Part shown: positions 35,639 through 45,500 of the stretch, piece by piece
How the letters are laid out: each line of letters begins with the position of its first letter
Position numbering within the stretch: the stretch's first letter is position 1
Source: Beroe forskalii
Lineage: Eukaryota > Ctenophora > Nuda > Beroida > Beroidae
Length of the DNA: 64,000 bases
Direction of reading: 5' to 3'
Assembly (NCBI GenBank): GCA_011033025.1
Contig: WFMF01000028.1
Span: 1 to 64,000 of the forward strand
Made by a program: the position numbers and the translations under genes
Notes under the pieces: model-generated
What the model saw: only the letters and a program-made list of their open reading frames with translations
The model's database searches: none
Told to the model about the DNA's origin: nothing

Positions 35639-37105
35639 CATGTCACCAGGTTGAGGTAGAACAAGTCGAGACTTCATAAACTCATCCATCTTCTTCCATA
35701 CTGCCCATACTGATACATAACCTAAAGTGGAGGAGAGCGTCAGTTATACATTCAATGGAGGCATTTCAATCACATTTTGTAAGATCAATTAGAATTTGCG
35801 AAGAAAATTTTAACGGAAATTTTGTAAAATCAATCTATCATTGTGTTATATAGATAATCAGATGAAAGTATATTTTCAGGGCAATTCCGATTTATCAAGA
35901 ATTTCAAAAATGATAGCGATTAAGATAGGTACGATGAAAAGCGAATGATAAAAGATATTTCTAAAACTGAAAACATTTCAAACGTATCGAATATTCGAAT
36001 AGATAATTGAATAAAAACAATGATTCATCACTCTTTCCTATTAGTAAAATTTTAAAAACCTGTAGGCATAACCAACAGTGAACATACGATAAAAACTAAA
36101 AGGTCAGATAAATTGTGTATGATGGAAAAGCATCAGTAAAAAGTAAGATAATTCAAAACTGGTCATTTGTTATTGACGAAATAAACATCAACATAATCAT
36201 TACTCTGAAAATTGTAAAATGGTTAAAAATGTAAAATGGGATAGAAACTGTGAAATGAAAATATGAATACTTGTTCCTGTTTCACTCAGAATACTTGTTC
36301 CACTCCAATGGTCTAATAATGTTACAAGCAATATCATCATGATTATGCTCATGATAACGAATCAATCATCACCTTGATCGATTAAATTCAGTAAAAAATT
36401 AAGAAGGAAGTGGAAAACAAAATAATTCATCTCACTTTTCTAACTAATAAGGTGAGGAAGGACAGTAACGTAGTGTGAAGCAAATAGAACACTATAAATA
36501 GGTTCTAGATCTACCACAACGACGAGGAAAGTTTGGCCATAGGTGTGGGCGCAAAGGGCTTTTCGACATTTAATCCAAAAACGTTTCAGACCTAATCAGC
36601 TAATTTACTTCACACAATGCTACAATTCCGAATTCCAACCTTTATTCCACATTTGTAAAGACAATGATAATGTCTTCACTCTCAATAAGATTCAGCATCT
36701 TCACGAATAATAATCAATCCTCACAAGAAAAGAAAAAACAAAGTTACCCAGCAGCTGACAAGGACTTGTCCAAATGGCGGAGTAACACTGTTGGAATCAT
36801 CGTCTTTAAACAGACCTGGCAAAGATGACAAGTGACAAGCTGGTCATCAAGAAAATACAAAAATCATGAAAAAATACGAGCGTAGTGCATACCGAATATC
36901 CCGATTATGTTTGTTTTCAACGAATTTTGATTTTGTGCATGATTAGATATGAAACCAACATATATCATGCTATAACTGGAATTTTAACAATAACTCACTC
37001 TCAGCGATGCTCCAGTAGAGGTGCTCGGAAAAGCTCGGCCCCACTACAGTCTCCTTGACAATGCACCTGATCCCACACCGCGAGGAGGCTACCCGCATGT
37101 CCCTC
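35639..37105 (-). CDS. two internal exons of an unrecognised gene (partial)
   Basis: Exons 36999-37105 and 35639-35721 have good acceptors and GTGAGT donors and are phase-compatible (phase 1 between them, phase 0 out). The first encodes RDMRVASSRCGIRCIVKETV, then VGPSFSEHLYWSIAE; after the junction comes SYVSVWAVWKKMDEFMKSRL and VLPQPGDM. I do not recognise the protein. The VWAVWKKMDEF stretch recalls the HU-like start of CCDC81-type ciliary proteins, but that is a weak guess. Neither the first nor the last exon was found. The acceptor of the upstream exon is repeated three times (37080-37215). Confidence 0.5.
35722..36998. other. intron of the preceding partial gene
   Basis: AT-rich, no ORF or repeat structure of note. 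If the two flanking exons belong together this is a 1277-bp intron. Confidence 0.4.
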
Positions 37106-37215
37106 CTGGGGGGAGGAGGTTTAAAATGAAATGCATGTCCCTCCTGAGGGTTGAAGGTTAAAATCAAAAGTATAAATCATATTCCTCCTGAGGGGGGAAG
37201 GTTGAAATCAAATGA
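37080..37215 (-). repeat. triplicated splice acceptor
   Basis: On the minus strand three units read TTTAAACCTCCTCCCCCCAG / GAGGGACATG, TTTTAACCTTCAACCCTCAG / GAGGGACATG and TTTCAACCTTCCCCCCTCAG / GAGGAATATG. The last one in gene order is the acceptor used in the model. Confidence 0.8.
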
Positions 37216-37384
37216 ATAAAACAAAGTTTATTTTAAAAATCCACGGGCATAATATAATAGGCAATAGCTCTCCCGGGCCATTTTTAAATATCATCGTAGC
37301 TTCATCATTCAATCCAGGTCCGAACCCCCCCTGTCCAACCCCCGTCCCCATCTGAGATCCAGACTGCAGTCTTATATAATATCT

Positions 37385-38074
37385 TTAATATAAAATGAAT
37401 TCACACGTGAATAATGTTTGTGCCGGCGTATACAATTAAATTTGAGCTTGCCAAGAACTTATCAGGAGAAACAAAGGCTAAGCCGGGCTAAGTCGCACCG
37501 TTGCTATGGATACAGACATTCTGCACGTGCAGATTAAGCTCAGTTCTATGAGAGTGCTTTCTGATACGTTGTTGACTGCTGCGTTGTAGCGTTTAAAAGA
37601 ACGACGTGTTTACTGTTTTTCATTTGAAATTCAAGATCTAAAGATAGAGAACGGGTATGGCTGGCATCGTGGAGGTTATTTCCGATGGCATCTCATAGAT
37701 CTGTGGCAGACTTCAGTCGATTTAAATCAATGCTGAGTTGAATGTTGATAATATAAACGGAAATAATTAATGTTAATTTAGAGCAATTCAAGATTGGCCA
37801 AAAGCAAAATCAAATTGAATCGGATTTGGGCATAGTACATTGCGAATTCGGAAAACTGCTCTTGCCTTGAATCAATTCAACGTTCAATATGAGTACGATA
37901 CTCGGTTTTAATTTTCAGATTTGACTTCATCATACAATCGAAAATCATAATTATCAAAACTTGCCCGGTCCAGCATGATACTTAAAGTAACCAACGAATT
38001 TGCTCCTTCATAATTTTTTTTATGAGCTTAGTATTTGGTTCTGTATTATCTAGCGAGCCCAACGGGCCTGCTAG
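37385..38074 (+). mobile_element. dispersed ~0.7-kb repeat, Helitron-like 3' end (copy 2)
   Basis: The inverted counterpart of 1698-2400. Landmarks are CACGTGAATAATGTTTGTGC, TTCTGCACGTGCAGATTAAG, GAAAGCAC-type blocks inverted, and ACTTGCCCGGTCCAGCAT. It ends GCCCAACGGGCCTGCTAG followed by T. No open frame. A CTAG end after a short hairpin with T following fits Helitron 3' ends; the 5' TC end could not be fixed. Confidence 0.6.
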
Positions 38075-38253
38075 TAAAATTATAATACATAAAATTTGGT
38101 ACTTCGTAAAATTTTGGTTCAAATTTGATTCTTCATAAATCACGAACAAATAAAAAGATTGGTCCAAAAAACAAGTTCATATGTAACATAACAATGGAAT
38201 GCAACAAATTTTGAGTCCGTAAGAACTGTATAAATCTTATCGCCTCCAACTCG

Positions 38254-39226
38254 CTATATACACGGCCGTGTTGTTTTCGCGCGTGCTGCATACGTATAAC
38301 CATCACTGATGGAGTTACGAAACCAGAGATGGAGTTATATAAACACGCGCGAAAGTCTCTCTCTAGAAACTCCATCAGTAGATTTCATAACTCCATCAGT
38401 AGTTTTCGAAAGTCCATCTCTAGATTTGTATTCGGATTCTGACACGCTGAGTTACCGATTGTTACAAAACATAATTAAACATGCTTGTACACTGTTTATT
38501 TACCCTGTTTATTTACCCTTTTCATTTACCCTGTTTATTTACCCTGTCTAGTGTTTATTTACCTTTATTTACCCTGTTTTACCTGACCCGTTTACTGTAT
38601 TTAGCAAATGTACACATGCACAAAAACGAACACCAAATACCAATCAACACAACACATTGTAATTACTGTGTACATTTGCAAACCGTTATATGCTAGACAA
38701 GTGTGTCACGTGACGTCTGCTCGTAACACAGGTATAGAATGGAATGTGGCTGCTATACATTTTTGAGAGTAATTACAGTTGCAAAATGCAAATGTCGATG
38801 TACACCATGAGTGGTACCTAGTTCTTTCGTTCTCAATTTTGATATTGTACACTTTGTTTGGTCGGTCCTTCGGTGTTCACATTCCGATGTATTGGTCTGT
38901 TGCTGATGATTAACACATTACCAATCATGTTATAGTTATACTCGTACAATTACCATTCAAATGTGAATGGATTCTTGAGAATGTGAGAATGTGTGAATCT
39001 TTAATATTCACTTCGTGATTGTATCTTTTCGATTTGTTTGTACCATTGATTTTGCAAAAGTTTATGGAAATGAACGTTTTTATGCTGATTGCTGCCTCTT
39101 CAAAAAACTTCAAAATGCTTCACAGACAATTCACAAATGAAGACTAATATAAATAATTCATAAGGTGTCCTGCTAGGGGTCTAAATCTGTCCAAATTAAA
39201 CTTACTTCGAATCGGCCGTGTATATA
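38254..39226. mobile_element. candidate TIR element, ~970 bp
   Basis: CTATATACACGGCCG at 38254-38268 is inverted at 39213-39226 (CGGCCGTGTATATA). Inside are a foldback (38309-38395, GATGGAGTT / AACTCCATC) and a pentanucleotide-like array of TTTATTTACCCTG (about 38490-38585). No transposase. The long spacing and short TIR leave chance possible. Confidence 0.4.
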
Positions 39227-39388
39227 CTATATAACCACGCGCCAAGAGAGACTTTTGATCTTCACATATAGCACTCACTGGCGTTCGTACTATATGAGCA
39301 TTAGACACTCACTGCGTTCATAATTTAATTCACCACGCTGCGCGTGGCGAATTGCAAAAGTCTCTCTCTAGTCGCGTGGTTATATAGT
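39226..39388. mobile_element. MITE overlapping the 3' end of the LDLa-GPCR
   Basis: Terminal inverted repeats are ACTATATAACCACGCGCCAA on the left and, inverted, CTAGTCGCGTGGTTATATAGT on the right, each with AGAGAGACTTTTG inside. The GPCR reading frame runs into the right arm and ends within the element at 39325. Confidence 0.7.
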
Positions 39389-41639
39389 CTATAAACATCA
39401 GCTGTGATCCAAATGTCAAAAGGTGTGAGAAACCATTTCTGAACAAACTTCCTCCAAAAGTTCCAGGTTTTCTTCATGACCTTCTTGTAGACCCCGCTAT
39501 AAAACACCGGGTTAAGGAAGCTGTTGAGTGGGATGAAGACCAGTGCAAACAACTCGAATACCAGGGGCGAAGCTGGCTCCGAAGCTATGTACTCGAAGTA
39601 GATAATGGTACCGATGTACGGTAACCAACAGGCAATTTGAGAGCCTATCATAAGGGCTACTTTCACGGTCATTTTACGGCACTGCAGATTCCTAACTCGG
39701 CTGGCCCCGGGATCGTTCTTTCCAACTGCAGCCAAGGCCCTCTTTAACTTTCTTTGTTCCGTCAATATTTTCAAGTAGGTGAGGCAAATGAATGCCAAAA
39801 CAACCATCAATCCAGAACAATAGCATATCTTGTAGATGTTATAGGATCCCTGGGACTTGAAGATGTTATGGATGCAGAGTCCTGTGTTGCCATAGTAACT
39901 CGTTTCCTTGATGTCGAATATGTCTTTCTTAGAAGTTGTATTCTTCAAGGTGTCAACGATCGTGTAGACATCATCAGTAGTGTTTGAGCGCCCCACAACA
40001 GCCTCGTAAAGCATTATTAACCGGGGCTGATCCACCGGATTACGGCTGAAGAAGGGGTTTTGGTCAAGGTTTGTGAAGTAAATCTCCGTTCTAAAGAATT
40101 CTCTGATGACTGCTATGGGCATCAAGGGTAAGTAGGAATGGAGCCAATTAAGGATGTCAACCACAGCTACCAAGAGAATAATAGACCTCTGCTTTACAAC
40201 GAATCCGATCTCACAGCACTTCCTGTACCTGATGTAACTCATCATGGCGAGGGTGAATAGGGAGCCATGGGCAGCCGAGGAGAAGATCATCCCGAAAACA
40301 GAACAAATCCAACTTGATCTCCACCCACTCTCCAACAAGCAGTACCTGCCTTTGAGTCTGATAACCAGAGCCGAGCTCACGATGCCTCCTAAATACAGCC
40401 CCATCATGAGATCGTGACTGAAAAGGTTGATGAGGAAAATCCTGTCTATTTGCTTGATGTTGGAAGGGCACTCCATGCTGAAACACCTGTGTATCTGCTT
40501 GCAGTTCATGACGATTATGAGTAATGACAGCAGTCCAGTAACCACCACAACCACCTTGGACTGTATCAGAAAGTCTGAGGATGAGAGAGACTGCCCGTGA
40601 CACAGGTACCACACTCGTCAGCTCCATTGTTACAATCCTTCACATGGTCACACACCTTGTCCAGTCCCACCCAGTCAGCCCTATCTGGACTGCAGTAGAA
40701 CCTCCCCGGACACCCTATCTCATCTGCTCCTGACTCACACTGAACCTCACCATCACAGATGGTTCGCATGGGCTGCAGTTCTGTGTAGGAGTTGACGTTG
40801 CATTGGAAGTCAAAGTCATTAACGGAACCCCAGAGGAGTCTGTCACAGAACTTGATCCAGTTGCCTTCATCAAACCCTTGAAAACGCGAACAGTGTGATT
40901 TGCAATAGTGGGAGACACTTCTAGAGTCAATTATGTCCCCCCTTTTACTGTAAGCATATTCCATGCAATCGAATAATGGAAAATCATACATCTTTCTACC
41001 TCTGAACTCGTTACAAGACAGATCGAGTATTTTGGCAGCATCATTCCCATATATTTTTGGTGGAAAATTTGCTGTTAAATTCCAACAATTTCTCCTGGGA
41101 ACACAGACCCGTTCTCGTTCATCAGAATATATAAGATACCCTGGACAAAAACACTCATCTGACCCATCCAGGCAATCCTGTATATCGTTGCAAAGTCTGT
41201 CGAACGTCAAGCAACCAGAACCGTCAAAACAGTAGAAAGTATCGGAAGTATAACCCTTCCTACTGGCACAGCCGCACTCGTCCGTCAGACAAATGGTCTT
41301 TCCGTCACATACCAAGCTCCTGTCATCGATTTCACAAAACCAATCGAACTTATTCGCAATTCCCAGTAGGGGGAAGTTTCCTGCGAACACCAAATTATCA
41401 TCAAAGTGAAACCTACAATAGAAAGAGTCACTGGCGGGAAGCATTGTCTTATTATAATACACTAAATATTCCTCCAATTCCGTAATGAAGTTTATGCTAC
41501 TAGTCATCAATTTTTCGAAGCAACTCGGTTTGTCGATCCTGTCCGGTGCTTGTAATTTCTTTTGAGAGTACTTGTAGAGATTGTAATCGGAGGACCCTAG
41601 GTCCACCAACACCAGCAGTAGGATCCAGCTCGACAACAT
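39325..41639 (-). CDS. LDLa-containing LGR/relaxin-receptor-like GPCR, with a frame break near 40.6 kb
   Basis: The start is the ATG at 41639 (MLSSWILLLVLVDLGSS, a signal peptide); the frame is open further upstream without an ATG. The ectodomain holds LDLa-like modules at residues ~124-165 (TFYCFDGSGCLTFDRLC...DCLDGSDECFC) and two more before the membrane (ICDGEVQCESGADEIGC; VCDHVKDCNNGADEC). No leucine-rich repeats are seen. The 7TM part is LGR-like: NLFSHDLMMGLYLGG in TM2, SWICSVFGMIFSS in TM3, YIRYRKC for DRY, NPVFYSGVYKKVMKK for NPxxY. Ectodomain and 7TM are in different frames that overlap at 40566-40614. A single-base error or mutation explains this; so would a 35-nt intron at 40575-40609 (GTACCT...CATCCTCAG, phase 1) giving ADECDFLIQ. 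The last ~20 codons come from a MITE. Confidence 0.8.
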
Positions 41640-42513
41640 GATCTGACAAGCGGAGAGTATAAGTTGGCACAAATTATTGACAAGGTTAACGACAGCTGCA
41701 GAAGTAGTATATACTGGATGATTTTGCGATATTACTATTTACGTATAAGGACACGGGTGGAAAACTTGTGCAACTTTTTAAGTGACCAAAATGGTGAGTT
41801 TCCACACAGCGATAGACCACTCAGAACGAAAATTTGTGAATTTTTTAGCAGAAACTCTTCAATTTATACTTCTTAGTCCAGGTGAATATTTTAATATTTT
41901 TCCAGCTTGCTTTATTTAACTACCCAAGACACTGCAATCACCTCTGTTGAATTATTTAAGTCTGCCAACTCGATTGCGTGGACTGTTGCCTTATTTTAAA
42001 TTCAGTGCATATATTATATATCTACCTATTGAACCGGGCAGCACGAGAAAGCTCGCAATCTAATATTCAGCAAAATGCCCTTTCAAAAACAAGTTGGCAT
42101 GGCTGGTTCACTAACAGCTTCTGCATTTTCATATTTGAGAGAAGTACTATATTTTTGACCTTGAGACTTGCGTTGTAGTACTCATTTTCGATTATGATGC
42201 AAATTTGCCAAAAGAAAAATCTCGAGGCTATTTGAGGGAAGTAATAGATTCGTGGAAAAAATGTCTGCACAATGCAGGAGCGGACAAAAAGTTGTGATTT
42301 ATGCCATATATTTTGACAAAAAGTTGACTGTGGGTGCCGAAAATTGGAACTGTTGTTCAAAAGGCACAAAATTTTAACTGTAAATGATACGATATTTCAC
42401 CAGGAAAATAAATGGCGCTATGATTGTAACTGAATCATTAATCGGGGCTAAACCAAACATATGATCTCTGTGCCAACCCTAAAGTTACCCCTAACCCAAA
42501 CCCCAACATTTGC
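41640..42513. other. intergenic DNA between LDLa-GPCR and Cys-rich gene
   Basis: No exon seen. 42475-42510 carries CCCTAACCCAAACCCCAAC, a telomere-like patch on the opposite strand from those at 11-13 kb. Confidence 0.4.
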
Positions 42514-45500
42514 TCAGGGTTGAAATACGAAGTAAAGTGCTGTGTTCCCCAACCAGTGAGATTCCCTCCCCGAACCTGCCAATCCGGGAGATTCAACCGC
42601 CCAACCGGCCAACCTGTGATATTCCCACCAGTCGGGGTGGGAGGAGTTGACTGCTAACCTGTGGGATGCCCACCAGTCGGGGTGGGAGGAGTTGACTGCT
42701 AACCTGTGAGATGCCCACCAGTCGGGGTGGGAGGAGTTGACTGCTAACCTGTGAGATGCCCACCAGTCGGGGTGGGAGGAGTTGACTGCTAACCCAGGGA
42801 GATGCCCACCAGTTGGGGGTGGGAGGAGTTGACTGCTAACCTGTGAGATGCCCACCAGTCGGGGTGGGAGGAGTTGACTGCTAACCTGTGATATTCCCAC
42901 CAGTCGGGGTGGGAGGAGTTGACTGCTAACCTGTGAGATGCCCACCAGTCGGGGTGGGAGGAGTTGACTGCTAACCTGTGATATTCCCACCAGTCGGGGT
43001 GGGAGGAGTTGACTGCTAACCTGTGAGATGCCCACCAGTCGGGGTGGGAGGAGTTGACTGCTAACCTGTGAGATGCCCACCAGTCGGGGTGGGAGGAGTT
43101 GACTGCTAACCTGTGAGATGCCCACCAGTTGGGGTGGGAGGAGTTGACTGCTAACCTGTGAGATGCCCACCAGTCGGGGTGGGAGGAGTTGACTGCTAAC
43201 CTGTGATATTCCCACCAGTCGGGGTGGGAGGAGTTGACTGCTAACCTGTGAGATGCCCACCAGTCGGGGTGGGAGGAGTTGACTGCTAACCTGTGATATT
43301 CCCACCAGTCGGGGTGGGAGGAGTTGACTGCTAACCTGTGAGATGCCCACCAGTCGGGGTGGGAGGAGTTGACTGCTAACCTGTGAGATGCCCACCAGAT
43401 GGGGTGGGAGGAGTTGACTGCTAACCTGTGAGATGCCCACCAGTCGGGGTGGGAGGAGTTGACTGCTAACCTGTGAGATGCCCACCAGTCGGGGTGGGAG
43501 GAGTTGACTGCTAACCTGTGAGATGCCCACCAGTCGGGGTGGGAGGAGTTGACTGCTAACCTGTGAGATGCCCACCAGTTGGGGTGGGAGGAGTTGACTG
43601 CTAACCTGTGAGATGCCCACCAGTCGGGGTGGGGAGGAGTTGACTGAGGAGTTGACTGTGATATTCCCACCAGTCGGGGTGGGAGGAGTTGACTGCTAAC
43701 CTGTGAGATGCCCACCAGTCGGGGTGGGAGGAGTTGACTGCTAACCTGTGAGATGCCCACCAGTCGGGGTGGGAGGAGTTGACTGCTAACCTGTGAGATG
43801 CCCACCAGTCGGGGTGGGAGGAGTTGACTGCTAACCTGTGAGATGCCCACCAGTTGGGCTGGGAGGAGTTGACTGCTAACCTGTGATATTCCCACCAGTC
43901 GGGGTGGGAGGAGTTGACTGCTAACCTGTGAGATGCCCACCAGTCGGGGTGGGAGGAGTTGACTGCTAACCTGTGAGATGCCCACCAGTCGGGGTGGGAG
44001 GAGTTGACTGCTAACCTGTGAGATGCCCACCAGTCGGGGTGGGAGGAGTTGACTGCTAACTCAGGAGATGCCCACCAGTCGGGGTGGGAGGAGTTGACTG
44101 CTAACCTGTGAGATGCCCACCAGGCGGGGTGGGAGGAGTTGACTGCTAACCTGTGAGATGCCCACCAGTCTGGGTGGGAGGAGTTGACTGCTAACCTGTG
44201 AGATGCCCACCAGTCGGGGTGGGAGGAGTTGACTGCTAACCTGTGAGATGCCCACCAGTCGGGCTGGGAGGAGTTGACTGCTAACCTGTGATATTCCCAC
44301 CAGTCGGGGTGGGAGGAGTTGACTGCTAACCTGTGATATGCCCACCAGTCGGGGTGGGAGGAGTTGACTGCTAACCTGTGGGATGCCCACCAGTCGGGGT
44401 GGGAGGAGTTGACTGCTAACCTGTGATATTCCCACCAGTCGGGGGTGGGAGGAGTTGACTGCTAACCTGTGATATTCCCACCAGTCGGGGTGGGAGGATC
44501 ATGACTGTTAACCTCTGATATTCCCACCAGTCGGGGTGGGAGGAGTTGACTGCTAACCCAGGGATGCCCACCAGTCGGGGTGGGAGGAGTTGACTGCTAA
44601 CCTGTGAGATGCCCACCAGTCGGGGTGGGAGGAGTTGACTGCTAACCTGTGATATTCCCACCAGTCGGGGTGGGAGGAGTTGACTGCTAACCTGTGAGAT
44701 GCCCACCAGTCGGGGTGGGAGGAGTTGACTGCTAACTCAGGAGATGCCCACCAGTCGGGGTGGGAGGAGTTGACTGCTAACCTGTGAGATGCCCACCAGT
44801 CGGGGTGGGAGGAGTTGACTGCTAACCTGTGATATTCCCACCAGTCGGGGTGGGAGGAGTTGACTGCTAACCTGTGATATTCCCACTAGTCGGGGTGGGA
44901 GGAGTTGACTGCTAACCTGTGGGATGCCCAACAGTCAGGGTGGGAGGAGTTGACTGCTAACCTGTGATATTCCCACCAGTCGGGGTGGGAGGAGTTGACT
45001 GCTAACCTGTGAGATGCCCACCAGTCGGGGTGGGAGGAGTTGACTGCTAACCTGTGAGATGCCCACCAGTCGGGGTGGGAGGAGTTGACTGCTAACCTGT
45101 GATATGCCCACCAGTCGGGGTGGGAGGAGTTGACTGCTAACCTGTGATATGCCCACCAGTCGGGGTGGGAGGAGTTGACTGCTAACCTGTGAGATGCCCA
45201 CCAGTCGGGGTGGGAGGAGTTGACTGCTAACCTGTGATATGCCCACCAGTCGGGGTGGGAGGAGTTGACTGCTAACCTGTGGGATGCCCACCAGTCGGGG
45301 TGGGAGGAGTTGACTGCTAACCTGTGATATTCCCACCAGTCGGGGTGGGAGGAGTTGACTGCTAACCTGTGAGATGCCCACCAGTCGGGGTGGGAGGAGT
45401 TGACTGCTAACCTGTGGGATGCCCACCAGTCGGGGTGGGAGGAGTTGACTGCTAACCTGTGATATTCCCACCAGTCGGGGTGGGAGGAGTTGAGGTGGAG

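Noticed and set aside
31560..45456. CRISPR array
   Set aside because: Units are head to tail without unique spacers, and the sequence is clearly from an animal nucleus.
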